Counted from the stretch's first letter, positions 22,536 through 35,060 are shown. The stretch is DNA of 64,000 nucleotides from Chlamydomonas sphaeroides (GCA_001662425.1 BDDC01000006.1:34983-98982), one strand, 5' to 3'. Notes: a model not told the origin generated them from the letters alone. Numbers and translations are program-made.

Positions 22536-23495
22536 TTAGTAGTAGCCGTAGCCGTAGCCGCCGTAACCGCCATACGGCGGCGGAGGGGCTCCGTAGTAGC
22601 CCGGAGGCGGCGGGTAAGACGGGGTGCCGTAGTAGTCCGGTGGCGGCGGATACGATGGGGTGCCGTAGTACCCGGGCGGCGGCGGGTACGACGGGGTGCC
22701 GTAGTAACCCGGAGGCGGCGGGTACGACGCGGCGCCGTAGTACGGAGGGGGATAGTATGTGGGCGGGTAGGAGGGGCCGTAGTACGGCGGTGGGCTGACG
22801 TAGTGGCCCGGGCCGTAGGCGGGGCCCCAGGTCAGCGCGGAGCGGCGCAGCGACGCAGCCCTGCGGCACGACAAGGGAGGCACGGGAGGGGGCATGAGAG
22901 ATGAGGATGGGGCGCAGGGCGCGTGGTTGCACGGGTGGGGGGGAGGTGCCAGGCTACGTGACAGGCGCAGGGCCGCGGAGGAGACGACGCCCGCCGGGGG
23001 GCAGCCGGCCCGGGCACTGCGTCCGTTGGCCGTCCAGTGGCCGTGCGGCCTCAGCAGACTGTCTTGGGTTCTTGCACGCAGCTGCAGGCCCGTCTTGGGA
23101 CTGTCTTGGGACCGTCTTGGGACCGTCTTGGGACTGTCTTGGGTTCTTGCACGCAGCTGCAGGCCCGGCAACGCATGCCGCGGCCCGGTCCGCCGCTCGC
23201 GCGCCCTCCCCGACCCCGCAAGCCTCTGCCTCGAGGCGCGCCGGCCCAATCCCAGACCGCCGCCCGCAGCTGCCAACGGCTGCCAGCAGCTCCGCGCACA
23301 CCTGACTTGATGGGGCCCGTCCTGTGCCGAGGAGGCGGCGGCAGCAGAGCCTGCTGGGAGGACGGCGCCTCGCTGAAGGCTGGACGGCAGCAACAGCGCC
23401 ACGAGGCCTAGGCCGGCGGCGATAAGCAGAGCCAGGGCCAGGGCGCGGCCCAGCAGGGCGCGGCCGTGCCGCGGCGAGGGGCCGGGGGTTGGCAT
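22536..23495 (-). CDS. Pro/Tyr-rich repeat protein with N-terminal membrane anchor
   Basis: Two exons, 23302-23495 and 22536-22860, joined in phase 2, give 172 aa. The N-terminus has a basic stretch followed by a hydrophobic segment (ALALALLIAAGLGLVALLL, about residues 17-36) that could be a signal anchor or signal peptide. The C-terminal half consists of near-identical units of the form GYYGTPSYPPPP, about four copies, then a Gly/Tyr tail (GGYGGYGYGYY). Such PPPP/YY repeats occur in wall-associated and membrane-tethered low-complexity proteins, but no specific function can be assigned. The intron carries a tandem repeat cluster. Confidence 0.65.
   Translation of the reverse strand: MPTPGPSPRHGRALLGRALALALLIAAGLGLVALLLPSSLQRGAVLPAGSAAAASSAQDGPHQVRCARSCWQPLAAAGGGLGLGRRASRQRLAGSGRARERRTGPRHALPGLQLRARTQDSPKTVPRRSQDSPKTGLQLRARTQDSLLRPHGHWTANGRSARAGCPPAGVVSSAALRLSRSLAPPPHPCNHAPCAPSSSLMPPPVPPLSCRRAASLRRSALTWGPAYGPGHYVSPPPYYGPSYPPTYYPPPYYGAASYPPPPGYYGTPSYPPPPGYYGTPSYPPPPDYYGTPSYPPPPGYYGAPPPPYGGYGGYGYGYY
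23058..23167. repeat. 35-bp direct repeats flanking an 11-mer array, intronic
   Basis: Identical 35-bp copies at 23058-23092 and 23133-23167 flank about four copies of an 11-mer (TCTTGGGACTG / TCTTGGGACCG). The cluster lies in the single intron of the Pro/Tyr-rich gene. Confidence 0.9.
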
Positions 23496-23992
23496 CGCGC
23501 GAGCGCTCGGGATGCGGGGTTGGTGCAGGGCTGTTGCGGAGGCTGGGTGAAGCTTGCAACGCAGTGGCGAGTGAATTGTGGAGGCGAGGATGAGGTATAG
23601 AACGGCGACAATGGGTTCGGGGGGTTGGAGAAGAAGCGCGTGGCTTCCGGCGTTTGCTCGTGGAGTCGGAGAGCCGGACCGGAGACGAGGCACCTGCCGG
23701 CGGCTCCTTGCCTCGAGCACTGGAGACGAACGGCTTTCGTCGTCGTTAACATCACAAGATATAATGATATGCGCAGCAAGCAGTGGCTGCTGCCACGGAC
23801 ATTGCCGGCGACGGGCTCGCTGCCGCACAACCGCCCGCCCGCGCGCTTCAAGTACCACACCGCACCGCACGCAGCGCCGTGTTCTGTCCTCCAGCACCTC
23901 CCAGCCGCAATCCGCACGAGCCACAGCACCTCTCACCTAGCATCGAGCCCCGCAGCACCCGCTCCCCCGCCCATGCGCCGCACGCCCCTGCC
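23496..23992. other. Intergenic, upstream of the Pro/Tyr-rich gene
   Basis: This holds the promoter of the Pro/Tyr-rich gene and the 3' UTR of the 599-aa gene. The part at 23560-23780 is less GC-rich. No gene was recognised. Confidence 0.55.
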
Positions 23993-25908
23993 CTACACGC
24001 GCCGCCCCTGCACGTACCCGCCCTCGTCCTCCGGCCCCAGCGCCCTCCCGTCGCGCCCGGGGCTGCCCGGTCTTCGCCGCGGCGACGCCGCGCGCGGCCG
24101 GGCCTTCAGGGCCACAAACGTCGGCCGAACCCGCTCCAGGCTGATGGGCAGGTCCTGCCGCGCCACAACCTGCTCCAGGCTCGGCCCGTCCAGGCCTGCG
24201 ATGTACTGGTTGCCCGTCGTGGCACCGCCCGCCGCCGCCGCCGCCGCGGCAGCCGCCGTCGCCACCGCCGCCGGGCCCATGATTGCCGGCTTGGTGCTGC
24301 CGCACGTGTACTGCCGCTGCACGTCGCGGATCTGGCTGCATAGCTGGTCGTACGACGGCGCCGCGATGAAGGGCGGCGGCCGGGAGCGCAGCAGGTGCTC
24401 GGCCGTCTGCGCGGGCGGCGGCGGCGTGAGCTGCGGCTTGGGCGCGGCCTTGGAGGACAGGTAGGCGCGTGTGAAGGTGGGGTGCATGGCGGTGTTCTGC
24501 GGGAACAGCGCCCGGAACATGGCCATCTCCCGCGGGTCGGCGCCCGGCTCCTCCTGCGCCCAGCTTATGCGAGCCGTCGGCGCCGCCGCCGACGCCTCCG
24601 GCGCCGGCTCCGTCTGCTGCTGCTGCTGCGGCGGCGACTCCGCTTCCACCACCGGCGCCGGCTCCACCGCCTCGTCCTCGGCGGCGGCGTCCTCGGCAAT
24701 GCCCTTGACGCCGGTGATGAAGGTCAGATCCGGTCCGTCATCGGCGGCTGCGCCGCCGCGGCGCGGCGGCGCGCGGCCGGCGAGCATCGCGTGCTCCGGC
24801 ACCACGGTCTCGAAGCTGATGAGTGGGCCGTTGAGCAGCGCCTTCCGCATGCGCGCGTCCACCACCACCAGCTGGTCTAGGATGCTGTCGAGCGCCTCAA
24901 GGTCCGCCACACTGCTGACGCCCCACGGCGGCGCCGCCGGAAACAGCGGCCCGCCGGACCCCTCCTCCGGCGGCGGCCACGCCTGCCCCGGCTCTCCCGG
25001 CGCCGATGAAGCTGCGATGGCGGCCTCCGCCGCGGCCATCACGTCCTCGGCGAGCGCGCCGGCCGCAGCCGCGGCGGCGGCCGATAGCGGCGCGGAGGAG
25101 CTGGCAATGACGGCGAAATCGTTGCCGCCGCCACCGACGGCGGCGCGAGCGCTGCCGGCTCGCCGCGGCGCCAGGGCGCCGGCGTCGAGGTGGTGCTTCA
25201 TCTGGTTGTGGCGCATGAAGGCGCTGGGCGGCTTGCGCTTGGGCAGGTAGGGGTGGGCCGCGGGCGCCGGCCCCGGCAGCATGGTTGCGGGCTGCTGCGT
25301 AAGCTCGGCCGCCAGCGCCAGCGCGGCGGCGGTGGCGGCGCTGATGGGCCCGCCGACCTGGGTGCCGAGGAGTCCAGACGGCATGCCGGGCCCGGGTCGC
25401 CCGGACGGGCCTGGGATGGGGGCTGCGCTGTAGCCGTGCATGAGCGGCGGCAGGCGGGCGTTCTGGACGCCTGCCATGCCGTCCCCCGCGTGGCTGGCGG
25501 TGGCTGGAGACGGTGCTTGGAGGTAGACGCCGGCGGGCTGGGAGCCGATGCCGGAACGCCTTGGCCCTCCGTCGCCGGAGGGGCGGCTCTTGGCGTGCGT
25601 CGCCAAGGCCACGCGGCCGGCGATGGCGGAATTGGCCGTGCCCATGAGGCTGCCGGGTCCGGGGCCGGCGGAGCTGGGTGCTATAGATGGCAAGGACTCA
25701 TTGAGCGCGCTACCGAGCGTAGCACGGAGCTCCTGGGGCTGCGGGGCCAGCGGGGCGAGTTTGGGGAGGAGGGTTGCGGGTTGACATGCAGACAGCGTGT
25801 TGCATGCCAATGGCTCCGGACCAGACGTGGCCCCGTGCCCACACATACGTTTGCGTGCTGTGGGAAGAAGACTTCCTCGTTCAGGTTGATGGCCGCGGCC
25901 TTGGCCAT
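23993..25908 (-). CDS. Unknown 599-aa protein, Ala/Pro-rich with conserved-looking patches
   Basis: Two exons, 25849-25908 and 23993-25732, joined in phase 0. The first exon ends at a strong GTATGTG donor and encodes MAKAAAINLNEEVFFPQHAN. The second is one open frame of 580 codons including the stop. I do not recognise the family. Most of it is Ala/Gly/Pro low complexity with poly-Ala and a short poly-Gln run. Denser patches that look constrained are ELRATLGSALNESLPS, PYLPKRKPPSAFMRHNQ, LEALDSILDQLVVVDARMRK, MAMFRALFPQNTAMHPTF and SYDQLCSQIRDVQRQYTCG. No signal peptide or membrane segment is seen. The gene is divergent from the S1-like gene. Confidence 0.65.
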
Positions 25909-26363
25909 GGCGCCAGTCCGCGCAGTCTAAGCTTGTTAGATTCAGCCTCAACACCCCCAGCTCATGTCATAGCTTCAATATGCTTTATAATGGTTAAATC
26001 ATAGCTGGAGGAGGATATCGCAAGGGTCGCGGATGGGCAAGCCAGTCGCTGCGTGCGGTGTACGCCTATGGAGGGCGATTTACATGAAAAATACTTTGCT
26101 TGGTGTCGAGCTATTGCTTTTGTCTGGGTTTGCGCGGAGTCACTTGGGCTCATCGTGCAATGAAACCTGCCACGGCATACCAGGAAACCACGCCGCGCAG
26201 CGCACATGTGCGACTGATCACAAACAATATGAATGATGGCGCGCTAGGTGCCTGGCCTTGTCTCAACCAGTAGGCCACAATTTTACCACGGTAGCCACAA
26301 ACACACGCCAAACGCCCAACAGCGCCGCCACAGCGTCTTGTCATTGCTCATTGACTGCAAACA
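25909..26363. promoter_or_regulatory. Divergent promoter region of two unknown genes
   Basis: The 455 nt between the starts of the 599-aa protein (minus) and the S1-like protein (plus). It is clearly less GC-rich than its surroundings. It must contain both promoters; no specific element was identified. Confidence 0.5.
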
Positions 26364-29300
26364 ATGCGCCTGCTTCTCCATCGCGCCGACGGCGCGCTGG
26401 GGACCGCACGAGCATGCATCGGCGGGCGCTGCTTCGTTCCTGGCGTGCACCGGAGACGAGGGCGCCAGCAGCGGACCGAGACGCAAGCTGCAGCCTTGCG
26501 AAAGGTACGGGCCTTTGCTGCCACGCCGGGGCGTGATCTGACCGCCGTGGGGACCACGGCGTCCCCACCCCCACTTCCCGCCGTGCCCACTAGGGACCCT
26601 GCCTGCTGACCCCCCGCACCTTCCCCGCATCCTTAAACGTCCAGGAGACTGGCTCCAATCGCCCCCGGCGCCGCCGCGTCGGCGGCAGCCCCTTCACCAG
26701 CGACGCTGACGACGACGACCTAGACGACCTCGACGGCGCCGGCGGTGCCGCCGACGGCGGCGCCGCCGCCCGCTACGTCGAGTACGGCGCCGTCGTCGAG
26801 GCCGTGCCCGACAGCCCTGACGCCGCAGCCCTGGCGGCGGCGGACCGCGCCCGCCGCCTGGCCGCCGCCAAGCGGGCCCGCGCCGCCGCCTTGGCCAAGG
26901 AGGATGACGGCCAGCTGCAGGCTCGCCTGGCTGCCAAGCAGGCCATGCTGTCGTCGGGGCTGGGATCCATGCCCATGTTCCAGGAAGCCATGTGGGAGGC
27001 GGCCGAGGCGGCGGAGGCGGCGGCCAAGCAGCCGGCTCGGCCGGCCGGCGAGGGTGCGGCCGCGGAGCGGGCCGGGAGCCGCGGGCCAGCGGGAGGGGCA
27101 GGGATAGTGAGCGCGCTGGCTCAAGCCCGCAGGATGGGCATTGCGATGCGCGCATGCACGCCGCGAGAGGGAAGGTGGCCATGCGTGGCGTGGGGCGGGG
27201 GGGCTGCACCGGCGAGCCGCCCTGCTCCCCCCTGGCCCTGCCGGGCGTCCCGTACCTGCGGCTCCTCAGCTGCGCGCTCCCCCATGTCCCGTACCTGCGG
27301 CTCCTCACGTCCTCAGCCGCGCGCGCCCGCTGCCGCCCGCCGCTCCCCCCCCGCGCAGGCCCCGACATCGACGTCCTGGCCGTGGTGGTGGCCCGGGAGG
27401 GCGGCGACTTGGAGTCCGACTGGGCCGCGCTGGAGGGCAGCCGCAGCACCACCGGCCTCGCCAAGGCCGCCGCCGCGGGCCGCGCCGGCGGCAAGTTCGG
27501 CGGCGCCGCCGGTGCGGCGGCGCTGCCGTCGGACGAGCTGCTGGCTCCGCCGTCCAACCCGCGGGTGCGCGAGGGCGTCGTCGCAGGGGGGCAGCGCAGG
27601 CATGGGCGCAGGGAGACGGGCTGAGGGGGGGCGGGGATGGGTGGAGGGGTGGGTGGAGGTGGTGCTGACGCAAAGCGCTCATCGGCCGGTCCGGTCCGGT
27701 GTGCCTGGTGGACGAGCGCGTCCAGCGGCCCCGGCCCCGGCCCCTGGTCCGCAGGTCGCGCGCCTGCGCGCGCAGGGCGGCTCTGGCGGCCGCAAGCGCC
27801 GGCTCTTTGCGCGCGACGATGAGGACACAGCCGACGGCAGCCTCTTCGCTGGCAGCTCCTACAGCAGTGATGACGATGACGGGCTGCTGGGAGACGGCTG
27901 GTCTGACGCGCCGGCGGCGCGGCGGCCGGCGGCGGGCGCGGCGGCGCCGCCGTCGCGGTGGACGGGCGTGGTGCCGCCGCCGGTGGCCAACCCGTTTCTG
28001 GCCATCCCGAGGACTCCGCGGGGCGGGGCGGGGTACGAGACCGCAGACGAGCTGCTGGACCGCATGCTGGACGAGGAGGTGCAGAAGTACATGCCGGCTG
28101 CGGAAAAGGTACGGATGTCGCATACTGCACTGTCGCTGTACGGTCGTACGGGTGCCGTCGCGTTAGGCGTCGCACAACTTGTGCCTGCCGCGGCCCTGGA
28201 TGCGTCCTGCGCTCCGCGCCGTACACCGTACAGCCAGCCCACACGTAACGCACCACACGGCATGCGCCGCAGGCCGTCGACGACGAAAAGTACGACGACG
28301 ACGGGTACGACGAGTACGGCAACATGCGGCCCGGCGGCGGGCCGCGCGAGCGCGCGGCGGCGGCCAAGCTGCAGTACGAGGACGACGTGCTATCAGCGTT
28401 GCGCAAGGGCCTCTTTGACGAGGACGCCGAGGCTCTGGCGCCCAAGCCGCAGCGGCCGGGCGCTTCCGCGCCGCAGCCCAAGGCGCCGCCGCGGCGGCGG
28501 CAGCCGCCTCCCGGCGACTACGACTCGCTGATGGAGATGCTGGGCGAGGTGACGGGCGCGCTGGAGCAGGAGCAGGGCGTCGCGGCGGAGGAACTGGCCT
28601 GGGAGCGGGAGCAGGCGGCGCGGCGCCAGCAGCAGCAGCAGCAGCAGGCCGGGCCGCAGCCGCCGGTGCGCCGGCGGCCACTGACCACGACGGAGTTGCT
28701 GCGGCAGTCGGCGGCGGCGGACGACGAGGCGCCGGCGCCGCTGGCGCGGCCGCAGGCTCGCGGCGCCGCCGCCAGCCGGAGCGCGCCGCCGCCGGCGGCG
28801 GCGCCCCAGGGCCTTGCTGACGACTATGCGGCGTTCCTGGAGGACTTCTCGTTGGACGTGCTAGGTAAGGAGGATGCGGCTGGAGGTGGAGGGCATGGGA
28901 TCCTGGCTGGCGTGGCCGTCTGCGGCTTTCGTGGCGCGCTGGGCATGGGCGGATGGGGGGCGGCTGGGTGCGCGATGTCGTCATCGGCATCGCCTGGGTT
29001 GAACGGTGTAGTCTTCGGCATCGCCTGGGTCCTTTGGCGCCCCGAACCTAGGGACAAGGGACCGGGCGGACTGCTGCTAGGGCGAAGGGGCATGCAGGCT
29101 GCGTGGCATGGGCCTCGCTGCTGCGAGACAGCCAGCTGCCAGCCTGCTGCTGTCGTGGCGCGGCGGGCGCTGCTGGACTGTGCCGCAATGCTGAGCTGCG
29201 CGCCTGCCTGCCTGCCTCGGCCCAGGTCAAGGCAGCAGCGCGCGGCCAGCTGCGCCGTCCGCCGCTGCCAAGGCCAAGCAGCAGCCGTCCCGCAGCGCCC

Positions 29301-32300
29301 TGGATCTGGATCTGGACCTGGACCTGGACCTGGACTCCCTGGACTTCGAGAGTCTTGGATCCGGGTCGGGTCCGAGCAAGCCGGCACTGGCGTCAAAGCC
29401 GGCCCGCGGCGGCGGCGCCGCCAAGCCAGCTACCCCCAGGGCGTCGCCGCAGCAGGTGGCCGCCGCCGCCAAGCGGGATCTGGACGAGGTGCTCGGCATG
29501 GACTTCGGCGTTGACGCCAGCGAATCCAGATCCGATATCGAGCCGGATCTGGATTTTGATTTCTCAGACCTTGAGCTGCCATCCAGCAGCGCGGCGGCCG
29601 CGGCGAAGCCGCGGCTGATGGCCCCGCCGCCCAAGGCCGGCGGCAAGGCGCCTCCGCCTCCGCCGCGGGCCTCCGCCGCCGCCAAGCAGGATCTGGACGA
29701 AGTGCTTGGCATGAACTTCAGCGCATCCAGGTCCGACTCGGATTCGGATCTGGATCTCGGCTTCTACGACGAGCCGCCGTCGGGCCGGCAGCCGGACCCC
29801 AAGCCGCAGCTGCTGAAGCGCCCACCCAAGGCCGACGGCAAGGCGCCAGCCGGCAAGGCGCCGGCGCCGGCGCCGGCGCAGGATGTCTACTGGTTTCTGG
29901 CGGACGACTCAGCCGAGGACGAGCCGGAGGACGAGCCGGAGGATGAGTCCTGGCTGGCGCTGTTCGATGGCGGTGAGGACGACCAGGCCGAGCCGGCCGC
30001 GCCTGCGTCAGGGGCAGCGCTCGCCGCCAAGCCGTCGCGCGGTGCCGCCGCCGCGGCGCTGCCGCCAGCGGCGGTGGCGCCACAGCCGCCGCCAGCCCCT
30101 CGGCGGCCGCCCGTCGACCCCGCCGCCACCGCCGCCGCCTTGGCCAAGGCTGCCGCAGTGCTGCGCGACCCCAGCAAGGCTGCCTCGCTACAGCGGCTGG
30201 AGGGCAAGACCCCGCCGGCGGCAGCGCCGTCCAAGCCGTCCCGCAACGGCCCCGCCAAGCCGGCGGTCCCGGCGGCGCCTGCGGCATCGGCCAAGCCGGC
30301 GGTCCCGGCGGCACCTGTGGCATCGGCCCAGCCGGCGACGCCCCGGCGCTCGCCCGTGGAGGCCGCGGCGGCGAAGCCGCGTCAGGCGCCGCCGCCGGAG
30401 GCGCCGCCGCCGCCCTCAGTGCCCCGGCGCTCGCTCGCGGAGGCGACGGCGGCGGCCGAGGCGGCAGCGGCGGCGCTGGAGTCGGCCAGGATCAGCAGGC
30501 TCGGCCTCTCGCCCGCCGCCGCCGCCGCGCCCGGCGGTGGCCTCGAGGCGCCGCCGCCGCCGCTTCGAAAGAAGCAGACGCCGGCCCAGGTCGAAGCCCG
30601 GCAGCCCGCCGCCGGCCGCGGTCGCGGCCGCGGCGGCCGTGGCAGCCGTGGCGGCCGCGGCGCTGGCAGGTCTGCGGCGCCCAGCGTAGGCGCGTACCTG
30701 AACCCCGCCGACGCCGCGGTGTTGCCGGAGCGCGACTATTGGCTGAATGAGCTGGGGCTAGACGCCGGCCCGTCGCCGTGGTGGGGTGCGGATGGCTTCG
30801 GCCTGGCGCCGTCGGCGGCGGAGGTGGAAGCCAAGGCCTTGGCGGCGCAAGCGGACGCCGCCGCAAGCGCCGGTGCCGCTGCTGCTGGGGCCGGCGGCCC
30901 GCCGGCCCGGCCGCGCGGCCGCGCGCCGCCGGTGCGTGCCTGGCGCCCAGGCCGGATGCGGCTGCCGGCGGAGCCCGGGGCCGCGCCCGTTGACGCCGTG
31001 AAGGCGGCGGCGGAGGCCATCGTCGACGCCGCGCCGACGGCTGCCGACGGCGCGGCAGCGGCGCCGTCGGGCCGCCAGGTCGTGCTGGCGCTTCACGTCC
31101 GGGTGGCGGCGGCGGCCAGCAATGCCGCCTCGGCCGACGCGGCGGCGATGGCCGCCAGCCGCCAGGCGGCGCCGGCGCGGCGAGCGCGCTCGCCGCTGCC
31201 GCGGGCGCTAGGCAGCGCTGCGCTGGGCGGCTCGGGTGTGCTGTCCCCGGCGTCGACCAGCGCGCCCGCGCAGGCGAGCACCTGGACGAGGCGGGCGGGC
31301 AGCACCGGCAGCTCTGGTGTGACGTGGCCGGCCTCCGAGGAAGCCATGAACATCCCGTGTGGTGACATTGACGACTTTCTGGCCAACGCCCTAGGCCCAG
31401 ACATGGCCGGTGCAGCCGCGGCGCCGGACGCTGCGGCGCCGCCGGCTGAGCCCGCGCCCTCGCCCGCTTCCTGCTGTCCATCGCCCTCCTCAGCAGCGGC
31501 CCGGACACTTGCCGCCACGGCTCCCAACTCCGCGCCCGCGGCGCCCCCTGCCAGCGCCTCCTCCTCCACCTCCTCTCCCTCCGCTTCCTCGGCACCCGCT
31601 CCAGCTACCGGCCGCTTCCTCCGCACGCGCCACGAGTCCGGCGGCTCCGGCGCCGTGGGCGGCGCCGACGACGTGGCGTGCCTCCAGCCCGCGGCCGACC
31701 GCGAGAGCGCCCGGAGGATGCTGGAAGACTTCGCACGGCGAGGGTTCTTCTGCCGCGGCATCGTGCAATCGTACGACATGCAGGCGCACACGGTTGCCGT
31801 ACACTTTCCGTACCTGGAGCACGTGGCTCGGGTGCGGCAGCCTGTGATCATGCCCGCGGCGGCGCTGCACATGTCCCGGCGCTGGGACCTGACGGTGGAC
31901 AGCGCGCTGTCAAAGACACGCAAGCAGCAGCCGAAACAACAGCAGCAACAGCAACAAGAACAACAACAGCAGCCGGCGGCCGAGCCGGCGGTGCCGGGCT
32001 CCACGGTGGCGCTGGGCGAGCGGACCCTGGTGGCGATGCTGACAGCGGTCCGGGAGGTGGCGGGGGGCGAGGACGGGCCGTGGCTGGAGGTGGAGGCGGT
32101 GGAGGCGCTGTCGCTGGCGCCCCGCATGCGCCACGACTTGGAGCTGACGGCGGCCCTGTTGCAGGTGGGGCCGCGGGGCAGCCGTGGGAGCGCCGGCAGC
32201 TGCACAGGCTGCAGCCAGCCGGGGGCCGGGTCCTGACATCTGCCCTGCCGGACGGGGGTACCGGTACCAGCAGGGACTCGAGTGCTGGCGCCCGTGTTGC

Positions 32301-33056
32301 TGGCCCGCACCCGATCGGGCCTACCCCGCGAGGGCGACTGACGGGCGCTCGTGCGGCCTCGTGTGCTGGCGGCGCAGGTGGCGCGCGCCAACGTGGACGC
32401 GGTGGTGACGGCGGCCGTGCTGTCGGTCACGCCCCACGGCGCCGTGTGCGAGCTGGCTGCGCAGCAGCCGACCGTGGAGGCGGCCGGCCGGCCGCGGCGC
32501 TGGCCTCAGCGCAAGGCGCTGCTGGGGTTCCTGCCGGTGGGTGGGGCGCCCCGGGGCAGCGGGCGTGCAGGAGGAGGCAGGCACATGCGCTAGACACAAG
32601 TGCTGCCGGGGCCGTACGTGTGCTGAAGTGCGAGGTTGTTGGCTGCGCCTTGGAGGTTGTTGCCTGCCGAGACTGAAGCGCGCGTGCCCGCGGCGGTGTG
32701 CCTAGATGTGCTCTGTGGACTCTGTGGTTGTTGCCTGCCTTGGCTGAAACCCGCGTGCCCCGGCAAACCCTGCCCCGCCCCTTGACATTCAGACGCACCG
32801 CATGTCCCCGCGGCTGGCGGCGGTGTGGGACGCCTCCGTCGCGGCCGATGCCGTGGCTAGGTGGCGCGCGTCGCCGGCGGCGGCTGACGCCGCGGCGGCG
32901 GCGGGCGCGCCGGTGGAGCCGGCGCCGCCGCCGGGGGGTGCGGTGGTGCGTCCTGGCGACATGGTCGAGGCGCTGCTGGGCAAAGCCTCGGCCCTGCGCT
33001 TCCCGGACGGCAGCTCGGTCTTGTGTTCCCTGAGCCAGATTAGCACGGGTCCGTGA
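26364..33056 (+). CDS. Unknown large acidic/low-complexity protein with S1-like C-terminus
   Basis: Eight exons: 26364-26504, 26645-27053, 27359-27564, 27755-28108, 28273-28864, 29226-32164, 32378-32536, 32793-33056, about 1,687 aa. The N-terminus MRLLLHRADGALGTARACIG is basic and nearly acid-free, consistent with an organelle transit peptide. Acidic clusters follow (DADDDDLDDLD, SSYSSDDDDG), then Ala/Pro-rich linkers, a duplicated motif AAAKxDLDEVLGMxF, an RG-rich patch (GRGRGRGGRG) and a poly-Gln tract. A more ordered region is FARRGFFCRGIVQSYDMQ. The last two exons read VDAVVTAAVLSVTPHGAVCE...ALLGFLP and PGDMVEALLGKASALRF, which resemble S1 (OB-fold) RNA-binding domains. An RNA-related organellar role is inference. 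A GTGAGC near the stop leaves open a further 3' exon. Confidence 0.62.
29461..29729 (+). repeat. Internal coding duplication (DLDEVLGM motif)
   Basis: Within exon 6 of the S1-like gene, a unit beginning AAAKRDLDEVLGMDF (about 29461) recurs as AAAKQDLDEVLGMNF (about 29680). A poly-(Leu-Asp) run lies just upstream at about 29298-29343. The units are acidic and separated by Ala/Pro linkers. Confidence 0.8.
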
Positions 33057-35060
33057 GCGGGCCGCAGTGCGGGTTGTGCGGGAGGTTGGGTGCCCAGGCG
33101 TCTGTTGTTGGACACGGGCGAGTGGCCGGTACGGTGGCGCCAGGGCGGCCGGCCGAGGCGGGCGGCGCCGGGCCTGCGCCGCGCCAGCAGCGCCGCGCAG
33201 GTGGAGGCGGCTGGGCCGTCGCTCGGCGCGCCAGCCGGACAGGCGGGCGCAGGCGAGGGCGCGCGTACGGCAGTGCGACGGGTGCGGGTGCGGGTGCGGC
33301 GGTGGCGCCTGGCAATGGGCTCAGGCGGGCGGCGGTGACGAAGATGGCGGCGGCGGGCTCCATGCGAGCCATGGGCCCGGCTGCAAGCGCTTTCACTTTG
33401 GAACTGTAGATTGCAAGGGCTGCGCCGCCTGGGCCCCCGTGATGTTGTCCAACCCGCTGCCAGCCGGGACAGAGGAACCCCGCCTTGGAGGCTCGACCCC
33501 GTGACGCCGCTCCCGTGTCGTGCCTCCTCCTGGCGACCCTAGCTAGCAGGCGCAGCGGGAAAGCCGATGCCAGCACCGCCGGCCGCGGTGGCGGGCTCCT
33601 GCTAAGCTGCTGCTGCCTGGCTGGTCGGCCCTCGCGTCCCTCGGGCCCCTTTGCATGCATATGCTTGCGCGCAACGGTGTTGTGGTCGCAGCAGCCACGC
33701 AGCGCCACCGAGCATGTACGCGGTGCGCGAAAGGCGGCAGCACCGTCGGCCGCTTCACCGTGAACAGGCGTGGACGCGGGAAGCCGCAGCTGTCCCGAGT
33801 TAGTAAGGCAGGAGGGTGGGAGCCGGCCAGGATAGCTGTGGCGTCCTGTCATGGTCCTGTCTCAGCGCGGCAAGGAGCAAGTCTCGGCAAGACCGCCTGC
33901 GGCAGCCGGGATTGCTGGGGGGGAACGGGGGCATTGCCCTGGCAGAGCGGCTGAGGCGGGTGGGATTCCTGAGGGAGACCGTCGGGATTGCTTAGGCGAG
34001 CCGCCTGCGGCTGGTGGGATTGCTGGCGGAGCGGCTCAGCAAGGGGGGATTCCTGTGGCGGGGCAGCGGAATTGCTCCGGCGGAGCGGCTCAGCGATGGG
34101 GATTGCTGGGGCGAGGCGGGGGGATTGCCCTGGCAGCCTTCCTGCGGGCGGCGGGATTCCCGTGGCGACCGGGAGCTCGCTACTGAGCCGCGACGGATTT
34201 CCCACCCTCCGCTAGGGCCGCCTCCTGGAGAGCAGTGGTGAGGGTCACTCGGCCTCTCGTGGTTGGGCTGGGCAGGAGCAGGCTTGTCTCAGGTACCTTA
34301 CACTGAATTACACGCTGGCTCTACAGTAAAAGGGCAGGAGCAGGCGCCAGGCGGGCATCCGGGGATGGGGGGTTGGGCGCTCCGTGGTGTGTCTGTGGTG
34401 CAAGTGCGCAGCGCAGAGGCACTGTGTGCGCTGTCCAAGTAGGGTTCGACCGGAAGTCTGAGAGACTGACGAAAGGGCTGTGGTCATATGCATGAGTACA
34501 GCCGAGGGAGCTGCAGGGGAGAAAATGTGCGCGGCGAGCCCCTTGGCCACCGGTGCAGCCAATGCAGGTAGCACGCTTTTGGGACGAAGCTTCTGGGGGC
34601 GGGGCTTGAAGCGGGCAGGAGGGGCGGCAGCGGTGCGCCGAAGCGCCAGCAGGAGTCAGCTTCCTGTCGCATTCGCCACTGGTTACTTCGCGACAACCGA
34701 ATTGCATGCGCCATGCGTCCAGCCGCTCAACTTGCCGCTACACGCTTATTCAACTTGGCAGTTACGTGAAAGCAGCTGTGCGCGTAATGGCCGCAACTGG
34801 TTGAAACCTGCACGTATGTCCGTGCGGTGACCTTTTCCTCTGGAGGACGCTACCTGTCCTGCACGCGCGGCTGATTTACCAAACATTTAATACATCACTT
34901 TGATCGCAGCAAGACTTCGCCGATGTCCGGTTTTCGACGGTTGCTGGATTGCACGCTGCACAGCGAGTGTCAGTGACACGCCACATGTCATTAAATACAT
35001 ATGACCGCTTTCTATTGACGGCACGCACACAGACCTCACGCACCTAGTCCACATGGCGGG
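33057..35060. other. Intergenic with degenerate repeats
   Basis: Two kilobases between the S1-like gene and the large cyclase gene. Open frames are present but without recognisable blocks. A degenerate tandem repeat lies at 33890-34170. The last 300 nt before the cyclase start are less GC-rich and likely contain its promoter. Confidence 0.55.
33890..34170. repeat. Degenerate tandem repeat built on GGGATTGCTGG / GCGGAGCGGCTCAGC
   Basis: The elements GGGATT(G/C)CT and GCGGAGCGGCTCAGC alternate several times at roughly 30-60 nt spacing. A minus-strand Pro/Gln-rich open frame here is a by-product of the repeat. Confidence 0.7.

Noticed and set aside
33849..34205. Pro/Gln-rich 118-codon minus-strand frame
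   Set aside because: It is produced by the degenerate tandem repeat at 33890-34170.
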